Shown in pieces: positions 1 through 7,945 of a stretch of DNA of 64,000 nucleotides; position 1 is the first letter of the stretch; each line of letters starts with the position of its first letter. The translations under genes were made by a program, and so were the position numbers. The notes beneath the pieces are model-generated. The model made no database searches, was not told the origin of the DNA, and saw only the letters and a list, made by a program, of their open reading frames with translations. Source of the DNA: Dinoroseobacter sp. (lineage in GTDB: Bacteria > Pseudomonadota > Alphaproteobacteria > Rhodobacterales > Rhodobacteraceae); NCBI GenBank assembly GCA_030066795.1, contig JASJAW010000001.1, forward strand, positions 62,001 through 126,000, read 5' to 3'.

Positions 1-27
1 CCGTGTGCTGTTAGGGATGGGGCAGGA

Positions 28-2568
28 ATGACGCAGGCCGGCTCGGCATTTTCTCGAAGAATCTGGACAAACATCGAGGCCCACTCCGAAAAAGAGTTCT
101 GGATCGAATACGAGCGTCGGTTCACCTATGCGGATCTGGCGGCCCGGATCTCCAGCCTCTGTGGCACCTTTGACGAGTATGGTCTTCGACCCGGAGCTGT
201 GGTGTTGCTATCCCTCAATGATCCTTGGGATGCTTTTACCGTGTGGATGGCGGCCGTTCTCGACGGGCTTGTTCCCGCCAATCTTGCTGCAGATATAACT
301 CCAGATCGTCTTTCAGGTATTGCCAGAATGGCAAGCCCGAGCCTCGCGCTTATTTCTGATAAAAGTCAGCGAAACTGTTTAAGCGATTTGCCGGGCCTCG
401 TTATTGGTGACGCGGAGCGAAGTCCCGCGGCGTCCGGGAGAAAGCCCCGGCTGGTCTCTCCCTCCGACGGCACGGCTTATCTACTGTTCACGTCCGGAAC
501 CACGTCAGAGCCCAAAGGTGCTGTCCTGACGCATGAGAACTTGGAAGCGCAGTTGGACACCGTTATGCGGGTCTGGGAGGTTGACGACGCCTCCCGTGTT
601 TTCAACGGCCTCGTGCTGCACCATGTCGATGGGCTTGTTCAAGGACCAGTTCTGGCCGCTTGGGCCAACGCCTGCTTGCTTAGACCGCAACCTTTCTTGG
701 TTTCGCGGCTAGAAAGCGATCTCTGTTGGCTACGCGACCAAGCCGCAACGCATATGATATCGGTGCCGACCATTTATGATATGATCGACCGTCTGACCCT
801 GCGGGACGACTATTTCGCACATGCCTCTTTCCGGTCGATGCTGTCGACATCTGCGAGTTTGAGGCCCGATCTCTGGGAGCGGATCGAGGCGCGGTTCGGA
901 AAGCCAGTCATCAATGAATACGGTATGACTGAAACAGTTGCCGCGACGCATTTCGCGGGGCCACACCGTGAAATGGGCGCGCAGTTTACAATTGGAAAGC
1001 CAATTGACTGCGACGCGGAGTTACGCGACGCAGCTGGACAGGTGATTTCAGGTGAGGAGCCAGGAGAACTGTGGGTCCGTGGCCCGAACATCTTCGCGGG
1101 CTATCTCAAACGGCCAGATCTGACCGAAGCGGTCGTTGTCGACGGATGGTTTCGTACCGGCGATTTGTGCACCCGCTCACCCTCCGGCGATTACAGCATC
1201 GTGGGTCGCTGCAATACCGCGATAAATTCTGGCGGTTTCCTTATCCGGCCCGAAGAGATCGACGAGGTTCTGTTGAGTATGCCGGGGGTCCGCGACGCAC
1301 AGACTGTTGGTGTTGAAGATGCGCATTTTGGAGCAATCCCGGTGTCTGCGATCGTTGCAGATGACCCGATTTCAACGGATGCGGTGATCGCGTTTTGTTT
1401 GGAGAAGTTGGAACATCGAAAAGTACCACGGTTTGTTTGTCAGCTAGATGCCATTCCACGCGTGGCTTCGGGAAAACCCGACCTTCGGGCGTTGAAGGAA
1501 ACTCTGCAGAAAGCAACGCAAAACCGCGCTGAAGGCTCTGCCCGCAGTAAAGCTGTTCTTGACGTTGCAGCCCGTGTTTTCCATGCGGATCGGAACGACT
1601 TGACGCCCGCGTCGGGCCCGGACGACGTGGCCGGATGGGACAGCTATGCGCATTTGGTGCTCGTACTCGAAGTGCAGGAAACATTTGGCGTTGAGCTATC
1701 GACACAACAGATTGTGCAGATCGAGACCTTGGGCGATCTTGCGCGGTTGGTATCGTCGGACGCTCCGCAAAAGGCTTCCCGAGGCGCTGATAGTCCCCAA
1801 AAATCACTGCCCGATGCGCTCGAACCTCTCTACGAGGCGCCTGATACTCCCACGGCTCTCCTGATTGCGCTTCCGGACATCTACGGAAACGCTCAGTATA
1901 TTCAGCACTTGCTGGCATACATGTCGGACAAGCTGTCTGTATTTTGTCTCAAGCCTCCGCATGCCGAGGTCGCAAAAAAAGGTCTCACTGCCGTGGGAGA
2001 GCATTATGCGGCGATCCTTCGCGAGGCTAGATTCCAGCAGCCCGTGGTCTTGCTTGGGCATTCTTTCGCGGGCCTTCTGGCTTATGAAACGGCACGAGCG
2101 CTACATGGGACAACAGCGGAGATCCATCAAACGATCCTGCTTGATACTGGAGTGCCGCCGTCACAGCGGCGCGTGAACCCGCTTAAACGGGCATACGCGA
2201 GCGCAGCACATCTATTTCGGGGTAGTGCGCCCAGTCAGAACAAGGCAGATCGTTTTTTGAATCTCGCTGGCATTATCAATGTCGACTTGGCGCAACATCC
2301 GCCTGCGCGCCACGACCTCATCCGCGCATTTGTTGCTGGGATCGCTGTGCATGAGGTTGCTCCCTTCGCCGGTCCACTGGCGCTTATTCGTGCGACGGAG
2401 CGCAGGGGGTGGAAATCCGGTGAGTGTTTAGGGTGGGAGGACTACGTGGCCACGCCGATACAGGTACATTGGATCGAGGCTAATCACATCGCGCTGATCT
2501 TGGACCCGGCGGTCGCGCCAACGACCGGTGCCAAAGTCAGCGCCATATCGCTTCAGGCATTGGAGTGA
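28..2568 (+). CDS. Adenylation-carrier-thioesterase (A-T-TE) protein
   Basis: Single-module NRPS-like enzyme expected to activate a carboxylic acid as its AMP ester, load it on a phosphopantetheine arm and release it by a thioesterase. Residues about 1-510 are an ANL adenylating domain: the P-loop FTSGTTSEPKG lies near 154-164, GMTET and GWFRTGDL follow, and a late SGKP lysine is present. Residues about 515-590 form a carrier domain with the attachment serine at 539 in GWDSYAHL. Residues about 610-840 are an alpha/beta-hydrolase thioesterase with GHSFAG (Ser679) and a late His in NHIAL. The ATG follows a purine-rich GGGGCAGGA. Base composition looks less GC-rich than the core genes (impression, not computed). 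Substrate unknown; upstream context lies outside the window. Confidence 0.88.
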   Translation: MTQAGSAFSRRIWTNIEAHSEKEFWIEYERRFTYADLAARISSLCGTFDEYGLRPGAVVLLSLNDPWDAFTVWMAAVLDGLVPANLAADITPDRLSGIARMASPSLALISDKSQRNCLSDLPGLVIGDAERSPAASGRKPRLVSPSDGTAYLLFTSGTTSEPKGAVLTHENLEAQLDTVMRVWEVDDASRVFNGLVLHHVDGLVQGPVLAAWANACLLRPQPFLVSRLESDLCWLRDQAATHMISVPTIYDMIDRLTLRDDYFAHASFRSMLSTSASLRPDLWERIEARFGKPVINEYGMTETVAATHFAGPHREMGAQFTIGKPIDCDAELRDAAGQVISGEEPGELWVRGPNIFAGYLKRPDLTEAVVVDGWFRTGDLCTRSPSGDYSIVGRCNTAINSGGFLIRPEEIDEVLLSMPGVRDAQTVGVEDAHFGAIPVSAIVADDPISTDAVIAFCLEKLEHRKVPRFVCQLDAIPRVASGKPDLRALKETLQKATQNRAEGSARSKAVLDVAARVFHADRNDLTPASGPDDVAGWDSYAHLVLVLEVQETFGVELSTQQIVQIETLGDLARLVSSDAPQKASRGADSPQKSLPDALEPLYEAPDTPTALLIALPDIYGNAQYIQHLLAYMSDKLSVFCLKPPHAEVAKKGLTAVGEHYAAILREARFQQPVVLLGHSFAGLLAYETARALHGTTAEIHQTILLDTGVPPSQRRVNPLKRAYASAAHLFRGSAPSQNKADRFLNLAGIINVDLAQHPPARHDLIRAFVAGIAVHEVAPFAGPLALIRATERRGWKSGECLGWEDYVATPIQVHWIEANHIALILDPAVAPTTGAKVSAISLQALE

Positions 2569-2871
2569 TCTCCGCTTTTGTCGCCCGTGTGGGCACTAAG
2601 CAGGACGGATACCAACGATATGTTTCTGTTCCACTTATCTGTCGGCTCTACCACTAGGAATTCCTCGCGCAGACCCGGACTTCAAATGACCGGTCTGTGC
2701 TTAGTGCAGATGTTTGCCTGACAAAGCTTTGCGAAAGCCAAATCCAAAGACATGGACACCGGCGCACGTAAGCGCCGTTAACTGGTTTCTCCTGGAACCC
2801 GAAATTGATCGGTTCCCCGTTGAGGCTGCCCAATACACGCCCTAGCTTGCGTGGAAAGGAGATCACGACCT
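2569..2871. other. Gene-free stretch between A-T-TE gene and M3 peptidase
   Basis: About 300 bases with no convincing gene. The only reverse frame of note (2654-2866, 70 codons) has no recognisable family and no good ribosome-binding site. A short inverted repeat GGCGC-N6-GCGCC lies near 2761-2776. The peptidase ribosome-binding site AAGGAG is at the 3' end. A promoter is presumably here but no clear -35/-10 pair stood out. Confidence 0.5.
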
Positions 2872-4893
2872 ATGACAAACCCGCTTCTGTCCAATTGGAC
2901 GACCCCTCAGGAGATGCCACCCTTCGATGAAATCGAGGACGTGTATTTCAAGCCCGCACTTGACGCGGCGCTGACGGAAGCCCGCTCTGAGATCGCGGCG
3001 ATTGCGGATAATCCACAGGCGCCGGATTTCGACAACACTATCCGAGCCATGGAACTCGCGGGGGAGACTCTCGGGCGCGTGCTCAGAGTTTTCTTCCACA
3101 TCTCTGCGATCGATAGCACACCCGAGCGGGAGTCCTTGCAAAAGGAGTTCGTGTCCGCGTTGAGTGCCTACAATGCCGAGATCACCGGAAACGAGGCCTT
3201 GTTTGCCCGTATCGCGCAGGTTTGGGAGGGGCGTGAAGATCTTGGCGCGGAAGAAGCCCGGGTCACCGATCTCACCTACAAAAGTTTCACCCGTGCTGGG
3301 GCCGCGCTTCGGGGAACGGACAAAGATCGGATGACCGAGATCAAAGCCCGGTTGGCTTTATTGGGCACCGAGTTCTCCCAGAATATCCTTGCTGATGAGC
3401 GGGAATGGGCGATGCCGCTTACACGGGCCGACCTCGAAGGCCTACCTGACTTCGTTGTGGCGACCGCGCGCGCCGCGGCTGAGGAACGCGGTGTAACTGG
3501 GCATATTGTGACACTGTCACGTTCGTTGATCGTACCCTTTCTACAGTTCAGCCCACGCCGCGATCTGCGAGAAAAAGCTTATGAAGCCTGGGTTGCCCGC
3601 GGGGCCAATGGCGGAGAAACCGACAACAGAGCGAAAGCAGCTGAAATTCTTGCCCTTCGTGAGGAGCGTGCGAAGCTTCTCGGCTACGCCAGTTTCGCCG
3701 ACTACAAGCTCGAGCCGGAGATGGCGAAGACGCCAGAAGCTGTCCGTGATCTGCTGATGCAGGTCTGGGAGCCAGCACGGGCACAGGCTGAAGCCGATGC
3801 GGCCGTTCTGACCAGCATGATGCAAGCCGATGGTATCAACGGTGACCTGGAAGCATGGGACTGGCGCTACTATGCGGAGAAGCGGCGGCAGGCCGAGCAT
3901 GATCTCGACGAGGCCGAGCTGAAACCTTACTTGCAACTGGACCAAATGATCGAAGCGGCGTTTGACTGCGCATCAAAATTATTCGGTCTGAGTTTCAAGC
4001 CTCTCGACACCGCGCTGCCACATCCGGATGCCCGCGCATGGGAAGTCTGGCGCGGCGAACGTCTGATGGCGGTCTTCGTGGGAGACTATTTCGCGCGGGC
4101 GGGCAAACGGTCCGGCGCGTGGTGCGGAAGCCTCCGCAGCCAGGACAAACTGAAGGGTGACACGCGCGCCATCATCACCAACGTCTGTAATTTCGCCAAA
4201 CCGGCCGCTGGGCAACCGGCCCTGTTGAGCTTCGATGATGCGCGTACGCTCTTTCACGAGTTCGGGCATGCACTGCACCACATGCTGTCAGATGTCACAT
4301 ACCCTTCTATATCAGGCACATCTGTCGCGCGCGACTTCGTGGAGTTGCCGAGCCAATTGTACGAACACTGGCTCGAAGTTCCTGAGGTTCTGAGCCAGTA
4401 CGCGATCCATGCGGAAACCGGAGAGCCGATGCCACAAGCGTTGCTTCAAAGGATGCTGGGGGCGGCAACTTACGACATGGGGTTCCAGACGGTCGAATAC
4501 GTCGCGTCCGCACTGGTGGACCTGGTCTTCCACGAAGGGACGGCCCCGGAGGATCCGATGGCGACACAGGACAAGATCTTGTCCGATTTGGGGATGCCCC
4601 ACGCCATCCGCATGCGCCACGCGACCCCTCATTTTGCACATGTATTTTCCGGCGATGGGTATTCGTCGGGGTATTACAGTTACATGTGGTCCGAAGTCAT
4701 GGATGCGGATGCCTTCGCCGCCTTCGAAGAAGTGGGCGACCCGTTCGATGCGTCCGTCGCCGAGAAGCTGGAGACGTCTATCCTGTCAGCAGGGGGATCG
4801 GCAGAAGCAGATTTGCTATACAAAAACTTCAGGGGGCGCTTGCCCGGTGTCGCGGCGTTGCTGAAAGGCCGTGGATTGGACAAGGCCGCGTAG
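2872..4893 (+). CDS. M3 family oligopeptidase (Dcp/PrlC-like)
   Basis: Cytoplasmic zinc metallopeptidase of the thimet oligopeptidase family, which degrades short peptides. The zinc motif HEFGH is at about residues 462-466, with the expected downstream metal-ligand Glu region and the GYSSGYYSYMWSE stretch typical of Dcp/OpdA near the C terminus. At 673 residues it has the normal family length, and no signal peptide is seen. The start was placed at 2872 because GGAAAGGAGATCACGACCT sits just upstream; an in-frame start at 2851 would lie ahead of that site. Convergent with the SH3 gene, leaving 6 bases between stops. Dcp versus OpdA cannot be separated by eye. Confidence 0.95.
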   Translation: MTNPLLSNWTTPQEMPPFDEIEDVYFKPALDAALTEARSEIAAIADNPQAPDFDNTIRAMELAGETLGRVLRVFFHISAIDSTPERESLQKEFVSALSAYNAEITGNEALFARIAQVWEGREDLGAEEARVTDLTYKSFTRAGAALRGTDKDRMTEIKARLALLGTEFSQNILADEREWAMPLTRADLEGLPDFVVATARAAAEERGVTGHIVTLSRSLIVPFLQFSPRRDLREKAYEAWVARGANGGETDNRAKAAEILALREERAKLLGYASFADYKLEPEMAKTPEAVRDLLMQVWEPARAQAEADAAVLTSMMQADGINGDLEAWDWRYYAEKRRQAEHDLDEAELKPYLQLDQMIEAAFDCASKLFGLSFKPLDTALPHPDARAWEVWRGERLMAVFVGDYFARAGKRSGAWCGSLRSQDKLKGDTRAIITNVCNFAKPAAGQPALLSFDDARTLFHEFGHALHHMLSDVTYPSISGTSVARDFVELPSQLYEHWLEVPEVLSQYAIHAETGEPMPQALLQRMLGAATYDMGFQTVEYVASALVDLVFHEGTAPEDPMATQDKILSDLGMPHAIRMRHATPHFAHVFSGDGYSSGYYSYMWSEVMDADAFAAFEEVGDPFDASVAEKLETSILSAGGSAEADLLYKNFRGRLPGVAALLKGRGLDKAA

Positions 4894-4899
4894 GCGCGT

Positions 4900-5487
4900 T
4901 CAGCGCGCGGCGGTGGTCAAGGTCGGGGCAGTTGTCAGATCGCTGTCCAGTCCCCAAAGCGAAGAAGCCTCTATCCAGCCCCTGTCCCGTCCACCGCGAA
5001 CACGGCACCAGTTTCCGGTGCAAGAGTCCAGTCGGACGATTGCACCAGCTTCTGCGCGTGCGCGCACCGGAGAGTTCGCGGTTGGCTTGGCATGGATAGG
5101 AGAAAGATCAACTTCCACGATCACAGTTCGAACACCGGAAAGAAGGGCATAGTGCATCCAACCTCCGGCACCCTCCCGGTCCACGACACGCCGCCAATGG
5201 CCGTATTCACCCACGATTTTTAATGGCATGTCACGATGCGTGAATACCCAATCGATGCGGTGGGTCAGGCTCGGCCCGCGACGGACATTGCCCTCTTGAG
5301 CTTTCATGGACACGAAGCGTGGCAATGGCAGGTTAGTGACCGGCCCGGTCTGTTGGACCTGTGCCAGTTCCGGTTGTTCCGGGCGAGGCTCGGGTTTCGG
5401 CTCAGCTATGGCAGGTCGCATAGCGAGGCCCAGCACAAGGCTGAAACTCAGTACAAAAGCGGGTAGGAAACCGCGTGTCGCTTGCAT
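4900..5487 (-). CDS. SH3 domain protein, exported
   Basis: About 195 residues. An N-terminal hydrophobic stretch (about residues 8-28) ending in AIAEP looks like a signal peptide. After a Pro/Glu-rich linker there are two tandem bacterial SH3 (SH3_4-like) units: the first around VRRGPSLTHRIDWVF, the second around HAKPTANSPVRA, each ending in the usual GWM/GWI motif before a short hydrophobic segment. Such proteins act in the periplasm, probably on cell-wall peptides; the exact role is not known. The ATG at 5487 is preferred to a TTG 26 codons upstream (5565), because it puts the signal peptide at the N terminus. Divergent from the dehydrogenase at 5653. Confidence 0.85.
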   Translation of the reverse strand: MQATRGFLPAFVLSFSLVLGLAMRPAIAEPKPEPRPEQPELAQVQQTGPVTNLPLPRFVSMKAQEGNVRRGPSLTHRIDWVFTHRDMPLKIVGEYGHWRRVVDREGAGGWMHYALLSGVRTVIVEVDLSPIHAKPTANSPVRARAEAGAIVRLDSCTGNWCRVRGGRDRGWIEASSLWGLDSDLTTAPTLTTAAR

Positions 5488-5652
5488 TGGCTTGACTGCT
5501 CTTCGCCTTTTCTGTCCGGGAAGCCGCTGTAAGGCATATCCCAAGAGTAATTTTATTTCGTCCAAAGCCTCGATCAGGGGTCTATCGGGTTGCCCCTGCT
5601 TCTGACTTATTGCCAGTATAGCGCGTGATTTGGAAGCGGGGAGGGGCCGGAG

Positions 5653-6639
5653 ATGCCCGGTGAACGCCTAAGTGTTGTCGTCACGCGACGGTTGCCAGAG
5701 GTGGTGGAGACACGCCTGAAAGAGCTCTTCGACGTCGAGTTGAACGAGTCTGATACGCCGATGGAGCGCGGTGCGCTGGTGGAGGCGATGCGGCGCGCAG
5801 ATGTTCTGGTGCCGACGCTGACCGATACGATCGACGGAGCGATGCTGGCCGCTGCAGGAGACCGTTTAAAGCTGATCGCAAACTACGGGGCGGGTGTGGA
5901 CCACATCGACGTCTCTACTGCCCGGCAGCGGGGCATTCACGTGTCCAACACGCCCGGCGTGCTGACCGATGACACGGCAGACATGACAATGGCCCTGATC
6001 CTTGCTGTGACACGGCGCATCCCTGAGGGACTTGCGCGGATGCAAAGCGGAGAGTGGGAGGGCTGGCGGCCCACCGCCATGCTGGGCGGCCGGATCGCCG
6101 GGCGGCGTTTGGGTATTCTTGGTATGGGTCGTATCGGACAGGCAGTGGCCAAGCGTGCGGCGGCCTTCGGCATGCAGATCCATTACCACAATCGCCGGCG
6201 TCTTCATCGCGCGATCGAGGAAGACCTTCAGGCAACCTGGTGGGAAAGCCTTGATCAGATGGTCAGCCGGATGGACATTTTGTCGATCAACTGTCCGCAC
6301 ACGCCGTCTACCTTTCATCTGATGAACGCAAGAAGGCTCAAATTGATGAAGCCGACCGCTGTGATCGTAAATACGTCGCGCGGTGAGGTGATCGACGAGA
6401 ACGCGCTGACCCGGATGTTGCGGGCGGGCGAGATCGCGGGCGCAGGGCTCGATGTGTTTGAGCAGGGCGCCGATATCAACCCGCGTCTGCGCGAATTGCA
6501 GAACGTTGTTCTGCTGCCGCATATGGGCTCGGCGACGGTCGAGGGGCGCGTGGAGATGGGAGAGAAGGTGCTCATCAATATCAAGACCTTCGACGATGGG
6601 CACCGCCCACCTGATCTGGTTGTGCCATCTATGCTCTGA
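5653..6639 (+). CDS. D-isomer 2-hydroxyacid dehydrogenase (glyoxylate/hydroxypyruvate reductase-like)
   Basis: NAD(P)-dependent reductase of the D-2-hydroxyacid dehydrogenase family, 328 residues (normal). The nucleotide fold has GMGRIG at 157-162. The active-site Arg lies in NTSRGEVID (Arg243) and the His in LLPHMGSAT (His290). The third member of the usual triad, the Glu of a D-V-F-x-x-E-P motif, is not where expected: the sequence reads DVFEQGADINP (see findings). Start ATG is preceded by GGGGAGGGGCCGG. Family knowledge suggests glyoxylate, hydroxypyruvate or a related 2-oxoacid as substrate; which one cannot be told. Followed after 77 bases by an AhpD-like gene on the same strand. Confidence 0.9.
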   Translation: MPGERLSVVVTRRLPEVVETRLKELFDVELNESDTPMERGALVEAMRRADVLVPTLTDTIDGAMLAAAGDRLKLIANYGAGVDHIDVSTARQRGIHVSNTPGVLTDDTADMTMALILAVTRRIPEGLARMQSGEWEGWRPTAMLGGRIAGRRLGILGMGRIGQAVAKRAAAFGMQIHYHNRRRLHRAIEEDLQATWWESLDQMVSRMDILSINCPHTPSTFHLMNARRLKLMKPTAVIVNTSRGEVIDENALTRMLRAGEIAGAGLDVFEQGADINPRLRELQNVVLLPHMGSATVEGRVEMGEKVLINIKTFDDGHRPPDLVVPSML

Positions 6640-6716
6640 CCGCTTGATGCGGATCAATGTGCCATGGTGACCACGCTGGCATATCCCTCTCTGAGACATA
6701 CAGAAAGGGAACCTAG

Positions 6717-7058
6717 ATGGATTGGCCTGAGTTCATGACCGGGATGCGCAGCGAGTTGAAGGCGCTGAATACTGCGATGCCGGAGACAGCGAAAGGCTTT
6801 GGGACGCTGACCAAGGCTGCCAAGGAAAGTGGCGCAGTGGATCTGAAAGTGCGCGAGTTCGTGGCCTTGGGCATTGCGGTTTCGCAGCGCTGCGCGCCAT
6901 GTATCGGGTTTCATGTCGAAGCGTTGGCCCAAGCGGGCGGGACTCGTCAGGAACTGGTCGATGTGCTGGGAATGGCGGTGCAAATGGGCGGCGGGCCGTC
7001 CTACATGTATGCCGCGCAGGCGCTGGCAGCATGGGATACGCTAGCGGAGAACCACTAA
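6717..7058 (+). CDS. Carboxymuconolactone decarboxylase / AhpD-like protein
   Basis: Small (113 residues) all-helical protein of the CMD/AhpD family. The redox motif Cys59-Ala-Pro-Cys62 followed by His66 matches AhpD-type alkylhydroperoxidase members rather than the true decarboxylase, so peroxide or disulfide chemistry is likely. An AGAAAGGG ribosome-binding site precedes the ATG. Could be co-transcribed with the dehydrogenase upstream (77-base gap). Converges on the Hint-domain gene. Confidence 0.9.
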   Translation: MDWPEFMTGMRSELKALNTAMPETAKGFGTLTKAAKESGAVDLKVREFVALGIAVSQRCAPCIGFHVEALAQAGGTRQELVDVLGMAVQMGGGPSYMYAAQALAAWDTLAENH

Positions 7059-7130
7059 GGAGAGTCGCCCTTTATGGCCGCCAGCCGCCATGCATTCACG
7101 AAGTAATTCAACGCCGAATGATGCTTTCGG

Positions 7131-7739
7131 TCAGTGAAACGCTGCGGGTCGTTCTTCGTCGAGCTCGGGGAACAGCCTGCGCAACGCGGATTGCGTATCG
7201 ACATCAAGCGTGCCCAGCGATTCTTCGTCGGGTGCGTAGCTGTCCACCAGTATTCCGTTGACGGCGAAGATCTGAGGCGTGTCGAAGACAAGGCTGTGAT
7301 ACGTTACCCCTGACGACAAAGCATCGCCGCCCATGTCGACGAAGGCATTCTCAAAATTGTCGAGCAGCTCTGTGGCCGCGACCTTCAACGTGGCGTCGCG
7401 CGCATCTTCCGCCAGAAGGTATGCGGGAACGCGGACCAGGTGGCCTGGGGCCAGCGCCACAGGCCGCGCCGGCATCATCGGACCGAGGGCGCGGGGCATG
7501 AGCCGGACAGGCGCGAGGCTCGGGTTTTTGCGTAGGTCTTCATGGCTCAGAGTTATCCGGATGACGTGACGCAAGGCCTGTAATCCGTCCGACCGAGTGA
7601 CGATCAGATCTCCGGGGCGCAGGTTTTCCACCCGGCGTTCGCCGCAAGGTGTCCGCACATTGGCGCCGCTGACGAGGCCAGTGAGATGGGTATCGCGAGG
7701 CGGAGCCGCGCCGGTGTCGAGCCGTGTCATCACAGTCAT
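7131..7739 (-). CDS. Hint-domain protein (Rhodobacteraceae type)
   Basis: About 202 residues. The N-terminal part matches the Hint (hedgehog/intein) fold: SGANVRTPCGERRVENL and RPGDLIVTRSDG correspond to the usual start and GD-V-T-x-D-x-G blocks, and HLVRVPAYLL corresponds to the later H-block. The initial Cys that drives splicing in inteins is replaced by Gly in GLVSGANV, so self-cleavage is doubtful. Families like this are abundant in roseobacters, often at the C terminus of secreted proteins; here it stands alone. The start was placed at ATG 7739 (AGAGGACC upstream) rather than the GTG at 7769. Function unknown. Confidence 0.8.
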   Translation of the reverse strand: MTVMTRLDTGAAPPRDTHLTGLVSGANVRTPCGERRVENLRPGDLIVTRSDGLQALRHVIRITLSHEDLRKNPSLAPVRLMPRALGPMMPARPVALAPGHLVRVPAYLLAEDARDATLKVAATELLDNFENAFVDMGGDALSSGVTYHSLVFDTPQIFAVNGILVDSYAPDEESLGTLDVDTQSALRRLFPELDEERPAAFH

Positions 7740-7861
7740 GCGCTTGGTCCTCTGTGCTATCCCCTCCACGCATCATCAACAGTATGGGTAAATGTGACGG
7801 AAAAGCGCCGGGCCCGCGGCGAAGACAGGGATTGTTCGCCATTTGCGAAAAAAGACTGCCA

Positions 7862-7880
7862 CCAATTCTTTAAGAATTGG
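7862..7880. repeat. Perfect 9-bp inverted repeat, possible operator
   Basis: CCAATTCTT-T-AAGAATTGG: two perfect 9-base arms around one base, within an AT-rich patch about 120 bases upstream of the Hint gene start and 65 bases downstream of the large oxidoreductase. No T-run follows directly, so a protein-binding site is as likely as a terminator. Confidence 0.5.
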
Positions 7881-7945
7881 CGTCAAAGCAAGCTCGATTC
7901 CGTTATTTTAAGTGCTTTACTATCTGGGCGGGCGAACGCGCCGGG

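Noticed and set aside
2654..2866. 70-codon reverse frame in the gap before the M3 peptidase
   Set aside because: No family, no ribosome-binding site, Cys/Trp-rich odd composition typical of noncoding frames.
7131..7739. Active intein
   Set aside because: The initial Cys is missing and there is no interrupted host protein around it.
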